A stretch of DNA of 64,000 nt from Polyangiaceae bacterium (GCA_016715885.1 JADJXL010000028.1:620001-684000), one strand, 5' to 3'; shown: positions 1 through 8,645, numbered from the stretch's first letter. Notes: a model not told the origin generated them from the sequence alone. Numbers and translations are program-made.

Positions 1-803
1 CCCGTAAACTGAATCCGCACATCCTTCACCGTGGGATGCCGATACGCAGAAAAATCCGGATACCCATGCTTGTCGTAGGTGACTGCCACCCCATCTTTTC
101 GCGTGAACGTCCTTGTTCCATCCGCATTCTCTTTAATCGTACCGCCCTTCTTTGTCCACTTGTCCGGATCCGGCTGGTGCGGCCTCCGCGCGTTCCCGGG
201 GTTTGGCGTAGGTTGCCGCGGTCGCGTCGTCGTCCGCGTGCCTGACGGGCTCGTCGTGGTCGTCGTCGTTGGTTCGCGCGCCCCCTTGACCCGCGTGGTC
301 GTCGTGGTCTTGGTCGGCGTCGGCGTCGGCGCCGGTTTGGCAATCGGTAACGGTTTTGGCTTCGGTGCAGGCGGCGGTTTTGCGACCGGTTTCGGCGGAG
401 GCGGCGGCGCGATGGGTATCACCGTCGCCGGCGTGTCGTCGCGCTTGAAAAGCAATTCCAGTGTGAGCTGCTCGGCGCCATGGCAAAACGTGGCGCCACC
501 GTTGGCCACGAGCGTAATGCTGCCCAAACAAATAAGCGCGCCAGGTGCAGCGCCTCCACCGGTACCGCTCATCCCGGTGCCGACCACGACACCACCGATG
601 CCCACGATGAGTTGGCCGCCGCCCACCACGATTTCGCCCACCGCTTTGCCAATGCGAGCGTCACGCGTGCCTTGCGGCAACATGCGCGTTTCAATGAGCA
701 CATCCGAGCCCATGGCACCGCCTGGTGCCACGCCAACCGCTACGCCCGAAACGAAGCCGCCCACTCTTTGCAGGTTGACTTCGCATCGACGCCAGTTCGC
801 TCC
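1..803 (-). pseudogene. 5'-truncated polymorphic toxin with WHH/LHH-type HNH nuclease tip, running off the left edge
   Basis: The minus-strand frame is open from base 803 to the window edge. It encodes a Gly-rich hydrophobic segment (GTGMSGTGGGA), a Lys/Pro/Thr linker, then a C-terminal tip with VTYDKHGYPDFSAY followed by VKDVRIQFTG. That start is typical of the HNH/Endo VII nuclease tips called WHH or LHH in polymorphic toxins; the catalytic HH lies beyond the edge. The Gly-rich core resembles the complete toxin at 3508-5319. The N-terminal half is missing: going upstream the frame hits TGA at 804-806 inside a hairpin repeat. Beyond that repeat (about 940-986) the same frame reads TTPRPIVIDPETGA, which looks like the lost upstream coding sequence. 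Inference: a toxin gene disrupted by repeat insertion. GTG at 762-764 could still start a shortened product. Confidence 0.6.
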
Positions 804-936
804 TCACCCCCTAACCCCCTCTCCACCTCCGCATTGCTTCGCAATGCTACGTGGAGAGGGGGAACTCGCGTTCTTGCTTAGAAGTCTCCCCCTCTCCGCG
901 GAGCGAAGCGACGGGGAGAGGGGGTCGGGGGGTGAG
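803..936. repeat. Repeat A: double-hairpin palindromic element
   Basis: The outer arms are CTCACCCCCTAACCCCC on the left and a GGGGGTCGGGGGGTGAG-type arm on the right. Inside are two further hairpins: one around CGCATTGC-ttc-GCAATGC with CCCCTCTCCAC/GTGGAGAGGGG arms, and one with CCCCCTCTCCG/GGAGAGGGGG arms. A half copy with the same GGAGAGGGGGCTAGGGGGTGAG core lies at 56884-56912, so this is an interspersed element of the REP/MITE kind. Here it sits inside the toxin reading frame and supplies the stop codon that cuts it. Confidence 0.7.
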
Positions 937-981
937 GCGCCCGTCTCGGGGTCGATGACGATGGGTCTCGGCGTCGTCAAA

Positions 982-1011
982 CCCCGCCCCGGGTTAAAAC
1001 CCGGGGCTACA
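982..1011. repeat. Repeat B, copy 1: short palindrome with TTTTAA centre
   Basis: A palindrome of CCCCGGGTT and AACCCGGGG arms around the centre, flanked by GCTACA. A related copy lies at 1161-1190. It is immediately upstream (minus strand) of the toxin fragment that reads PRPIVIDPETG. Confidence 0.6.
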
Positions 1012-1160
1012 CATCAAGAAGTCCTCACGCTACCGCGCTCGGACTAGCGTCGCGCTACATTGCGAGAAATGGAATCAATTGCGGAATCGTCGGGGATTTT
1101 CAATAACGAACCGTGATCGCACAACGCCAGTCCCGAACGGTAGTGAGGGACTTTTTATCG

Positions 1161-1190
1161 TGTAGCGCGGGGTTTTAACCCCGCGCGGGG
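1161..1190. repeat. Repeat B, copy 2: short palindrome with TTTTAA centre
   Basis: TGTAG followed by the palindrome GCGCGGGGTT-TTAACCCCGCGC. The layout is the same as the copy at 982-1011. The 3' end of the small lipoprotein gene runs into it, so its last codons and stop (TAA within the palindrome) come from the repeat. The stretch between the two copies (1012-1160) has no gene. It contains a weak plus-strand hairpin followed by five T (AGTCCC to GGGACTTTTT, about 1132-1156), which is not clearly attached to any gene. Confidence 0.55.
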
Positions 1191-1405
1191 GGCTCGCGGT
1201 CCGTCACCGTTTCGCCCGTATCCGTATTGACCGCCCAATATTGAACACCATCGGGAATGTCCGGCGTCCGGCGACAGACGTAGGTATACTTCGCTTGGCT
1301 TTGGGACTTCAGACGCCACGGCGTGATTTCAATCGCGCAACCCGATAGCGACGTCACGCTCGCAAGGCATAGCAACAGGAAAATGAAATGAATGCACCGC
1401 CCCAT
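1175..1405 (-). CDS. small lipoprotein of unknown function
   Basis: 76 residues starting at ATG 1405. The protein begins MGRCIHF, continues with a short hydrophobic stretch and ends its signal in a lipobox SLSGC (Cys about residue 23), so it should be processed by signal peptidase II and anchored to a membrane. The mature part is only about 54 residues, with motifs YTYVCRRTPDIPDG and YWAVNTDTGETV. No family was recognised. The C-terminal EPPARG and the stop codon are encoded by a palindromic repeat, so the original C-terminus may have been longer. It lies in the toxin/immunity island and could be a remnant of a larger lipoprotein. Confidence 0.5.
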   Translation of the reverse strand: MGRCIHFIFLLLCLASVTSLSGCAIEITPWRLKSQSQAKYTYVCRRTPDIPDGVQYWAVNTDTGETVTDREPPARG

Positions 1406-1504
1406 GCTTCGATGCCAACAGAGCAGCCGTGGGTGGTCAAGCTTGCAGGCGTCGGGATCGTGCTCAACACGTGTAGCGACACATGCTGCCCACCCGCGAC
1501 CAAT

Positions 1505-1778
1505 CAGCCCCGCTACTCCCCCGAATAAGCCCCGCTTCTCCCTCGACAAGCCCCCGTGCACCGCGCGACCACCTCCGGCGCTCCGACCAACCGCCACCAT
1601 CGGTCACCTCGACAAGCGCCCGCGGTCGATCCAACCGCCCCTCGTGCTCGCTGGACCTCGTGCCGCGGTCTTCCGAACCACCACCTCTTCTCACGACGAC
1701 CACCGCCTCTTCTCGCGATGACCGCCGCCTCTTCTCGCGAGAGCCTTCCGGCTGCGCCCGCGAGCGCTCACGCTATGT
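1505..1778 (+). repeat. Repeat C, copy 1 (~270 bp interspersed repeat)
   Basis: Begins AGCCCCGCTACTCCCCCGAA and ends CGCTCACGCTATGT. The same block recurs at 5390-5663, 8285-8553 and 12861-13133, always in this orientation. Near the 3' end it carries a degenerate tandem run of a unit resembling GACCGCCGCCTCTTCTCG. No open frame is conserved between copies, so it is non-coding. It fills most of the gap between the small lipoprotein gene and the frameshifted lipoprotein gene. Confidence 0.85.
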
Positions 1779-1803
1779 GCGACGAGCCTTCGGTGTGCTC
1801 GCG

Positions 1804-2701
1804 TCAATGCGCAACTGGTTTTTGCGGTGCGGTAACGGCTTTGTGGAGCCATTTGAATTGCTTTGCGAGGACGGGATTGGGCTCTGATGCGGCGAGCTTG
1901 GCAATTCGTTGTATTGCCTCGGCTTGCCGCTCAGGCGTTATGCGATCGATGAGCGGCGGCAAGACTCGAATGAGCTCCCCAATGTACCATACCAACGCAG
2001 CTACGGACTTATCTACGCGCTGTTCTGTGCTTAGCAGCATTCCACTAACCACCTTTGCGGTTCCTTCCTGCATCTCGCTCAAGGCAACCGCCCCATTGGG
2101 ACGAGCAAAAGCGCGCTTCCGTAGGTCTTCGGGCACCTCATCGACAAGGTTCCACATTGCGAGCACACAATGTGCATTCTGCAGCATGATTTCACGTGCT
2201 TCCCGCTCGAATGTCGGATCCGCAGAAGCCATGATGCCGTACACGATGGACATGGGCGACAGGCCTTCGATGATGGTTATGAGATTCGATCGCCGCAGGT
2301 CCCAATCGATGTTTCGGTTCGCATAAACGAGCAAGTTTTCCCTCGATACGATGTGCCGAAACACCGGTCCCGAGCGATTGCTGTTCAGACGTGGCAAGAG
2401 GGCGGGGGTTTTCCAACGTCAGCATGCTGAGCACCGCGAGAGCGAGCTGGTAATCACGCGCGGTCCAGGGGTTTTGGATCGAGGGCATGCCACGGGCTTC
2501 GTATTCGGCCGGGGATAACGTGGGATCGGTATCCACTTCTGCATTGGCTGGCTCGTTGGGACGATCAACGTCACGCTCGCTTGCAATGGCTGCCTTGGGC
2601 GAAGACGCAGCGGGGGCTTCTGTCCGCGCGGCACTTCCGCCGCAAGCTGCTAGGCCGAGCGATAGGACGAGCAAGGAGGATCGTGCGCAGACGCGTGTCA
2701 T
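1804..2701 (-). pseudogene. lipoprotein of unknown function, frameshifted
   Basis: Two overlapping minus-strand frames join into one protein. The first, from ATG 2701, starts MTRVCARSS with a lipobox LGLAAC and ends with RDYQLALAVLSMLTLE. The second continues KTPALLPRLNSNRSGPVF and ends at 1804. The shift falls in a G5T4 homopolymer at 2404-2412 (plus strand). The joined product would be about 298 residues, Ala/Pro-rich after the lipobox and then helical. No family was recognised. A one-base sequencing error in the homopolymer is as likely as a real inactivating mutation. The second frame alone could start at TTG 2395-2397, but then the protein would have no export signal. Confidence 0.6.
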
Positions 2702-2835
2702 GGCGGGCATCCGAGCACAGGGCGCACCGCGCGTCAATATTTCGTTTTACGGGACGATGGTTTTACCAGGGCCACTCGGGCCGGCCGTCAATTTGCCGCA
2801 CGCTGGGCGTCCGGGTCGGCTTCCTTGGGCTGCCT

Positions 2836-3495
2836 TTACCAATAGGGCGGGCTGTGGTCGTACGGCGTCCAACGCTTGTTGGGATCCCAGAACACTTCCT
2901 CGACCGGCGTCAGGTTGACGTTGGTCAGACCGTAATCGTCGCGAAGTTGGCGCACGCGATCGGTGACGACGACCGTGCCAGGCATCCCCCATGCGGCGAA
3001 GATGTCTTCGCCGGTCCATGACTTCTCATCAATGGCGAACCCGCGGATGCTCAAAATGAGACGACCATATTTGCACTTATGGCACTGGATGGGCTCCTCA
3101 CGCTCGATGCGACTTCGTTCGACGTCGACCTGGGTGCCGAAGAGCCGGGCCTCTGCATGAAAGTACGTGTGGGGCTTTCTTCCAAGTCGTGCGGGACGAA
3201 CGCGAAGTCGTTCGACCGGTGAAAACTCGAGCCCGCGTAGGTTCGACGTTTCCCAGGCTTCTCGGAATCGCGCGGACACGAGCAGGTCATCACTGGATCC
3301 GAGGACAACGTCACCAAGCGCCTTTCCGTAGGCTACAACCTCGGCATTGTACGGCGGCAACCAAGGCAACATGCCGACGTATCCATGACACTGCGGGCAC
3401 GTTTGAGCATCGCCGGTATGTTTGGGCTCCATCCTGTAGAACGTCGTCTTGTAGGTCCAGTCATCGCCGGGTTCACCCATGGCATAGAAGCGCAT
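2836..3495 (-). CDS. double-CXXC immunity protein (SitI6-like)
   Basis: 219 residues. Two CXXC knuckles are visible: CPQCHG near residue 34 and CHKCKYG near residue 137, the arrangement of the Myxococcus double-CXXCG paralogue family that includes SitI6 immunity proteins. A well-placed AAGGAG precedes ATG 3495, only 12 bases after the stop of the toxin at 3508-5319, so toxin and immunity gene form one transcript with the toxin first. The inferred role is to neutralise that toxin's nuclease tip in the cytoplasm of the producer and its kin. A degraded copy of this family's C-terminus (YGLTNVN...FWDP) survives at 9175-9330. The protein has no signal peptide or membrane segment. Family assignment is good; cognate specificity is inferred from position. 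Confidence 0.7.
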   Translation of the reverse strand: MRFYAMGEPGDDWTYKTTFYRMEPKHTGDAQTCPQCHGYVGMLPWLPPYNAEVVAYGKALGDVVLGSSDDLLVSARFREAWETSNLRGLEFSPVERLRVRPARLGRKPHTYFHAEARLFGTQVDVERSRIEREEPIQCHKCKYGRLILSIRGFAIDEKSWTGEDIFAAWGMPGTVVVTDRVRQLRDDYGLTNVNLTPVEEVFWDPNKRWTPYDHSPPYW

Positions 3496-3507
3496 GCTGG
3501 TAACTCC

Positions 3508-5319
3508 TTAAAATCCGTTCGGAAAGATCGCTTTCAGCGTTTTTTCGGAGTAACGCCTGAGCAGCTCGGCTTCGAAGTCTTTTGGCGTCGCTGTCCGATT
3601 GATGTCGATCCACCGTGCTATGTCCTCATCGAGCTGCATGTGCCACTTCTGGTACCCTCTGTGCGCTTGTTTGTCGATCGCTTGCGTGACGAACCGGTCA
3701 TCTCGGTACTTGTAGACTCCCTTCAGCAAGGGGTGGTTCTCGAGTGCCTTGTGAATTTTCTTCGATATCGCATGGTGCCACTGTCCAGTGCACTTGACCC
3801 ACGACGTCGTGTTTGGCCCGGTTTTGGTGCCGCCCGGTCGCTTCTTCGGCCCCGGTGTGGTCGTCGGTCCCGGTGACGGTTTGCCCGCGGGCGGAGTGGC
3901 GGTAGGTTGCCCCGCCTTCGCCACTGGCGCTTGCGCCGGTTTCGCCGCTGGCGGCGAAGCTTGCGCCGCCGGTTTCGGCTTGGGCTCCAGCAGCTTGACC
4001 TGCGACGGCGCAGGCGGAGCTTGCGGCGGAGCGCCTTCACTGAGCAATTGCCCGACATTGCGCACGCCATTGGCGAGCGTCGCGCAGCCATTGGTGGCAA
4101 TAGCAAATGATCCCGCGGCGACGGGCACGCCCACGATGGCCCCACCACCCGTGCTGCTCATTCCGGCACCAGCGCCCATTCCTGCACAGCCAAGGGCAAT
4201 CTGTCCGGTGCCAACGGCAATCTCGCCACACGCACGCCCCACCTGCGCCCAATACGTGCCTTTCGGAAGCAGGCGCAATTGGATTGCTACCTCGGCACCG
4301 GGCGAACCGAGTGGCACGGCGCCAATCGCGCCACCAGAAACCAATCCCCCGCCAAATTGCACGCGGGGATCTTCCAATGACAACGCGTCGTCCTGAGCGA
4401 CCGGCTCTTGCACCACGAGCTTCGGCAATGGCAAGATCTCGCGCGGCTGCGGCGGAATCACCTGCGGCTCCGCCAATTGCTCACCCGCCCACCTCAGAGC
4501 AGCCACGAGCAACTTTGTTTCAAGTTGCTGCAGTGGATCCCGATACGTTTGCCCCACATGTCGAGGATCCGGGCGTGCTCGTTGTGAACACGACTGCGCC
4601 AAGATCGCGGTAAGCGTTGCTCGCAGCTCGGCAGGCATGGAGAGCTCCGCGTCACGCTTGCACCGCGCCTTTTCGTCCGCGCAATTCACCGCGAAATGCG
4701 AAAGCAATGGCCGAGGTAATGGCGACGCGTCCTTTGCATCCGGCAGCACGCGCGCCTGCTCGTCCTTCGGTAACAACCGCTCGCCACCAGGCAACACCGA
4801 CGGCGCTTTACGCGGCTGCTGCGGCCTTGCAGCAGGCTTCTGCGCTGGCCGCGTAATCGGCTTGGGCAACGGTTTCGGACCATTCACCTTGCTCGGAGCC
4901 GGCTGCGGCTTCGGCGTAACCTTCTTCGGCGGTGGCGGCGGAGGTGGCGGTGGCGGTGGCGGTGGCGGAGGTGGCGGATCCGCAGCCGGTGGCGGCTGAA
5001 CCGCGGGCGCAGGTACACAGCGCCGCGCGTCCTTGCGAATATCTTCGGGAAACCTGTCGAGGCTATCGGCGCCAAGCTTGGGGTTGTGCTTGTACCAGAT
5101 ATGAGGGTCGGTTCTCGGGTCCCAGGTTGCCGTTGAGCTTGCGACGCTCCATCCAGTGATGCGCTTGACGATCGCGAACGTGTCGTCATCCGCCCGCAAA
5201 TTGACCGGCCTCCAGCACACTTCGACGGGTGCCGGTGCGGCTGACGCGTTCGTCGCCAGCACGACGAGCACCATGACTGATACACAGATCACCCAGAAAA
5301 GCCCAAGCCACCGCGCCAT
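3508..5319 (-). CDS. secreted polymorphic toxin with AHH/WHH-like nuclease tip
   Basis: 603 residues from ATG 5319 (an earlier in-frame ATG at 5358 lacks a signal). Order: signal peptide ending ATNASAA; a short N-terminal domain (CWRPVNLRADDD to about residue 80); a run of 17 prolines; a Lys/Pro linker; a central region with a Gly-rich hydrophobic segment (about 330-430, GMSSTGGGA); a second Pro/Ala linker; and a C-terminal tip with GQWHHAISKKIH, YRDDRFV and HRGYQKWHMQLDED. That tip looks like an HNH/Endo VII (AHH/WHH-like) nuclease. The layout matches contact-dependent toxins of the Sit type, although no lipobox is evident. The CXXC immunity gene follows directly. The first ~50 codons lie in the ~1 kb repeat that recurs at 8076-9094. 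Confidence 0.7.
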   Translation of the reverse strand: MARWLGLFWVICVSVMVLVVLATNASAAPAPVEVCWRPVNLRADDDTFAIVKRITGWSVASSTATWDPRTDPHIWYKHNPKLGADSLDRFPEDIRKDARRCVPAPAVQPPPAADPPPPPPPPPPPPPPPPPKKVTPKPQPAPSKVNGPKPLPKPITRPAQKPAARPQQPRKAPSVLPGGERLLPKDEQARVLPDAKDASPLPRPLLSHFAVNCADEKARCKRDAELSMPAELRATLTAILAQSCSQRARPDPRHVGQTYRDPLQQLETKLLVAALRWAGEQLAEPQVIPPQPREILPLPKLVVQEPVAQDDALSLEDPRVQFGGGLVSGGAIGAVPLGSPGAEVAIQLRLLPKGTYWAQVGRACGEIAVGTGQIALGCAGMGAGAGMSSTGGGAIVGVPVAAGSFAIATNGCATLANGVRNVGQLLSEGAPPQAPPAPSQVKLLEPKPKPAAQASPPAAKPAQAPVAKAGQPTATPPAGKPSPGPTTTPGPKKRPGGTKTGPNTTSWVKCTGQWHHAISKKIHKALENHPLLKGVYKYRDDRFVTQAIDKQAHRGYQKWHMQLDEDIARWIDINRTATPKDFEAELLRRYSEKTLKAIFPNGF

Positions 5320-5389
5320 CGCAGCCCTCCACCCCGGTGCACCCAGGTACATGCACACTACGGCGTGGAAATCCTGGAGGCCAAATAAG

Positions 5390-5663
5390 CAGCCCCGCTA
5401 CTCCCCCGAATATGCCCCGCTTCTCCCTCGACAAGCCCCCGTGCACCGCGCGACCACCTCCGGCGCTCCGACCAACCGCGACCATTGGTCACCTCGACAA
5501 GCGCCCGCGGTCGATCCAACCGCCCCTCGTGCTCGCTGGACCTCGTGCCGCGGTCTTCCGAACCACCACCTCTTCTTGCGATGACCGCCGCCTCTTCTCG
5601 GGATGACCGCCGCCTCTTCTCGCGAGAGCCTTCCGACTACTCCAGCGAGCGCTCACGCTATGT
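5390..5663 (+). repeat. Repeat C, copy 2
   Basis: A ~270 bp repeat block with the same start and end motifs as the copies at 1505, 8285 and 12861. It separates the divergent toxin gene (start 5319) and 150-residue gene (start 5756), so promoters for both probably lie in or beside it. The last 90 bases before 5756 contain only a purine-rich AAAGGA ribosome site. Confidence 0.85.
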
Positions 5664-5755
5664 CGACCTGTTACTTTTTTGCCTTCTTCGCACCCCTCGG
5701 ATAACGTCCTGTGCGCACTTTCCGTGCTTCCAACAACCACCGAAAGGAATCAATC

Positions 5756-6208
5756 ATGGCTACCGTCTCCTATGGCACCGTGTCCCTCACCATTGCCGAT
5801 GCGCTCACGCCTCCTGCAAAGGCTGGCAACCTCAGTGCCGACGAAGTGCGGCGCTTGCCGAAAGCACCGCGCGGCATTGGTTTGGCCGGCGCTCACACGG
5901 CCGATGCCATTGGCAAAGCCGGGACCAAGCTCACGCTCCCCGCCGACATCACGGCCGAAATCCTTCTGGCGGTTTGTCAAAAGGCCGAGGACATCGATCA
6001 AGTCATCATCGATTTGGAAGTCGTCTTGACGATACTCAAGCAAGCCAATTTGCTTTTCGACGCCGAAGCCTGGGAAATGCTCCGCCGCGTCAATGACCAG
6101 GTGAAGGCGCAAGCAAAGTACGCCCCCGAGCTCGAAATTATCTTTCGCACGTTGTTCGACTTCATGTCGCGCAAGCGATCGAGCAGCCAAGGCCCCACGG
6201 AGGGGTGA
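5756..6208 (+). CDS. 150-residue helical protein of unknown function
   Basis: ATG 5756 is preceded by AAAGGA. The protein starts MATVSYGTVSLT, has a Gly/Ala-rich section (GIGLAGAHTADAIGKAG) and then two long predicted helices containing EDIDQVIIDLEVVLTI and PELEIIFRTLFDFM, and a polar tail. There is no signal peptide or membrane segment, and no family was recognised. It is divergent from the toxin gene and is part of the duplicated ~1 kb segment: the second copy at 8646-9094 has the same start but several frameshifts. Retention beside toxin N-termini in both copies suggests a link to the toxin locus, but that is inference only. Confidence 0.65.
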   Translation: MATVSYGTVSLTIADALTPPAKAGNLSADEVRRLPKAPRGIGLAGAHTADAIGKAGTKLTLPADITAEILLAVCQKAEDIDQVIIDLEVVLTILKQANLLFDAEAWEMLRRVNDQVKAQAKYAPELEIIFRTLFDFMSRKRSSSQGPTEG

Positions 6209-6286
6209 GTAGCGCTCACGCTCGAGATACCAACGCGCAAAGACGCCGGTATCGAATGCGCTCACCGCTGATCACATCTCTAGCGC

Positions 6287-6889
6287 TCACCTGACAGCCA
6301 CGAGCTTCTCGCAAAGCCGCTTGAAGCTCTGCACCCGCTCCAATTTCGCCAAGTTCTTCACGAGGGCAATCACCTTCGGCGCGTGGTCCGTATCACGGTA
6401 TTCGCGACCTTGTTTCTCGAAGATCTGTCGCAATACCACTTTCGGATTCTTGTGCTGCTCAGACTTCTTGTCATCTCGAATCACCGGCGTCGGATGATTC
6501 TTGTTTTCGAGAAACGTCGTCAGCGCCTGCCCATCACAAAGCAGCCACGCCTCCAATTCGTGCCGAATGCAAATGAGCACCGTGCGCGCGTGATGCGTCT
6601 TATCGATTTTCGACAAAACATGCGCCCGCTCTTTTTCGCACGATGGTTTGCCCTTGTCCTGCATGTCCTTGTCGCACGGCATCAAGTCCCACACGACGAA
6701 CACGCGAGCGCATTTTTCATTCTCGTAGAGTCCCCGGACAAGTCCACCGCATTCTCGAAAAAGCTCCCCCTTGTTTCCCGCGAATACCCAGCGCAAGTCC
6801 ACGGACGCATCCAGGCGTGCCACGACATGCTCGATCACCTTGTGATCGGCGCCACCGCGATGGCATTCCACGACGAACCCGACCCTCAT
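6287..6889 (-). CDS. DUF4276-type TOPRIM-like protein, partner of the ATPase gene
   Basis: 200 residues. ATG 6889 overlaps the stop of the ATPase gene by the four bases ATGA, so the two are translationally coupled. An acidic residue in FVVEC (E8), the pair D68/D73 in VVWDLMPCD and the hallmark HELEAWLLCD (about 110-119) fit the DUF4276 family, whose fold is TOPRIM-like. ATPase plus TOPRIM-type nuclease pairs are common in phage-defence systems (PARIS, Gabija and OLD are known examples of the general design). Here the product may be the effector that the ATPase restrains or activates. No signal or membrane segment. Family call is fairly confident; the defence role is inferred from the pairing and the island setting. 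Confidence 0.65.
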   Translation of the reverse strand: MRVGFVVECHRGGADHKVIEHVVARLDASVDLRWVFAGNKGELFRECGGLVRGLYENEKCARVFVVWDLMPCDKDMQDKGKPSCEKERAHVLSKIDKTHHARTVLICIRHELEAWLLCDGQALTTFLENKNHPTPVIRDDKKSEQHKNPKVVLRQIFEKQGREYRDTDHAPKVIALVKNLAKLERVQSFKRLCEKLVAVR

Positions 6890-8040
6890 CGCTTGCCTCG
6901 CTTCTGGTGCATCGTGCCCATCGTGTAAAGCTTCCCGGGGGCAAACTGCCGCGCCCACTGCTGCATTTCTTCGTGATCTCCGGGCCGATCGAATCGCGGC
7001 GGCCCACCATCGTCACGCGCCACCAAAACCAGCGACTCCAACGGCAACAGGTCCAGCAAATACGGCGAATGCGTCGTGATCAAGATTTGCGTACGTCCGT
7101 GTTCCGCAGCGCGCAAGAGCTCGTCCACGACGATGTGAATGGTCCGCGGATCGAGTCCGTTTTCAATTTCTTCGACGCATAAGAGCGACGGCGGCCGCGG
7201 ATGTCGCAGCACCGCCAAGAGCGCCACCAGCCGCAACGTACCCGTCGACAACATCCAACCGGGCACGGTAAAACTTGCCTCACGCATTTCCAGGCCCACT
7301 TGCCGCTCGAACGTTTCACTCATGACCGGCACCAGATCCCGCGCATAAGGCAGGATCACCTGCAACGTTTCGACCAGCCCATTGAATGCGGCTACGCCTC
7401 GTTCACGTTGACTGCGCAGATCTAGCAAGTATTCCCCCAAGTTGCTCCCATCGGGCGAAAGACGCACCGTCGCTCCCGATTGCGTTCGCCGCGTCGGCTT
7501 GCCCATCCGATCGGGCACCAGGTCCAGAAACTGCCAATCGTCACACCATACCGTATTTCGCAAGATCGATTGTTCCGGGCGCCAGGTGCGATCGCGTTCG
7601 TAGACATCGCTACCGACCTTCAGCGATTCATGCTCGAACACGGCAACATTTTGGTTTTGCCCGCTCACCCGCACATGCGCGCTGGCGCGGGCCTTCCCGA
7701 CGTGGCCGTGCAGCGTGATATCCAAGGGGTAAAATTCGTTGAATTCGATTCCTTCGCCCGGTTTCGCGTGCCCCCGCCGCTTGCCCGCATTCCAATGCAC
7801 GTGCTCGTAGCCACCGAACGGGGCAAGCGCTTCGTCGAGCGTGCCGATGCTCAAGGTGCGCAAAAAGCGCAAGGCTTCGAGCACGCTGCTTTTCCCCGTC
7901 CCGTTGTCCCCGATGAATGCCGTCAGCGCGCGTGGCTTCAACACGCCCGTGTCTTGAATGGCTTTGAAGGACTTGATGCGCAAGGATGTAATTGGTGGTT
8001 TTCGGTCCTTGCTTACGCGTACGACCCATCTCACTGTCAT
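6886..8040 (-). CDS. ABC/SMC-type AAA ATPase (AAA_15/AAA_21 class), defence-module ATPase
   Basis: 384 residues from ATG 8040; earlier in-frame starts lie in unrelated sequence next to the repeat boundary. The start reads LRIKSFKAIQDTG, typical of RecF/OLD-like ATPases. Walker A is GDNGTGKSS (about 44-52), Walker B LLCVEEIENGLDP (about 290), and the H-loop is TTHSPYLLDLLP. The middle is a variable insert with no coiled-coil of SMC length. The gene leads a two-gene operon with the DUF4276 protein. Its promoter region is short: only 35 bases separate its start from the second ~1 kb repeat. It is likely soluble and dimeric by family. A phage-defence role is inferred. Confidence 0.75.
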   Translation of the reverse strand: MTVRWVVRVSKDRKPPITSLRIKSFKAIQDTGVLKPRALTAFIGDNGTGKSSVLEALRFLRTLSIGTLDEALAPFGGYEHVHWNAGKRRGHAKPGEGIEFNEFYPLDITLHGHVGKARASAHVRVSGQNQNVAVFEHESLKVGSDVYERDRTWRPEQSILRNTVWCDDWQFLDLVPDRMGKPTRRTQSGATVRLSPDGSNLGEYLLDLRSQRERGVAAFNGLVETLQVILPYARDLVPVMSETFERQVGLEMREASFTVPGWMLSTGTLRLVALLAVLRHPRPPSLLCVEEIENGLDPRTIHIVVDELLRAAEHGRTQILITTHSPYLLDLLPLESLVLVARDDGGPPRFDRPGDHEEMQQWARQFAPGKLYTMGTMHQKRGKR

Positions 8041-8075
8041 TGCACGTCTCCCCGAGCCACTGCGCGCCAGGCATT

Positions 8076-8215
8076 GCGAACGTGTCGTCATCCGCCCGCA
8101 AATTGACCGGCCTCAGCACACTTCGACGGGTGCCGGTGCGGCTGACGCGTTCGTCGCCAGCGACGAGCACCATGACTGATACAGATCACCCAGAAAGCCC
8201 AAGCCACCGCGCCAT
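8076..8215 (-). pseudogene. remnant of toxin N-terminus (signal peptide and first codons)
   Basis: Matches the first ~50 codons of the toxin at 3508-5319, including the start context and the region encoding RPVNLRADDDTFA. It is shifted by several small deletions, so the frame from the start codon at 8215 ends after MARWLGLSG. The rest of the toxin is absent: the sequence switches to the ATPase operon's upstream region at 8076. Confidence 0.7.
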
Positions 8216-8284
8216 CGCAGCCCCTCCACCCGGTGCACCCAGGTACATGCACACTACGGCGTGGAAATCCTGGAGGCCGATAAG

Positions 8285-8553
8285 CGGCCCCGCTACTCCC
8301 CCGAATATGCCCCGCTTCTCCTCGACAAGCCCCGTGCACCGCGCGACCACCTCCGGCGCTCCGACCAACCGCGACCATTGGTCCCCTCGACAAGCGCCCG
8401 CGGTCGATCAACCGCCCCTCGTGCTCGCTGGACCTCGTGCCGCGGTCTTCCGAACCACCACCTCTTCTTGCGATGACCGCCGCCTCTTCTCGGGATGACC
8501 GCCGCCTCTTCTCGCGAGAGCCTTCCGACTACTCCAGCGAGCGCTCACGCTAT
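8285..8553 (+). repeat. Repeat C, copy 3
   Basis: Third copy of the ~270 bp block, inside the degenerate ~1 kb repeat. It differs from copy 2 mainly by single-base losses in runs. Confidence 0.85.
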
Positions 8554-8645
8554 GTCGACCTGTTACTTTTTGCCTTCTTCGCACCCCTCGGATAACGTCC
8601 TGTGCGCACTTTCCGTGCTTCAACAACCACCGAAAGGGATCAATC

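Larger units (their letters stand above)
5174..6208. repeat. Direct repeat DR, copy 1 (~1 kb)
   Basis: The segment from within the toxin's signal-peptide region, through repeat C copy 2, to the stop codon of the 150-residue gene is repeated at 8076-9094 in the same orientation. Similarity starts abruptly at GCGAACGTGTCGTCATCC and stops at the end of the gene (GGGGTGA). This copy is the intact one: both the toxin N-terminus and the downstream gene are open. The DNA between the two copies encodes the DUF4276/ATPase pair. Confidence 0.85.

Noticed and set aside
79..1047. Plus-strand open frame of 322 codons
   Set aside because: Low-complexity Gly/Val/Pro composition antisense to the toxin tip, and it runs through two hairpin repeats; a shadow of the minus-strand gene.
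1132..1156. Rho-independent terminator (AGTCCC to GGGACTTTTT)
   Set aside because: Six-pair stem with a 12-base loop and no plus-strand gene in front of it; too weak to list as a feature.
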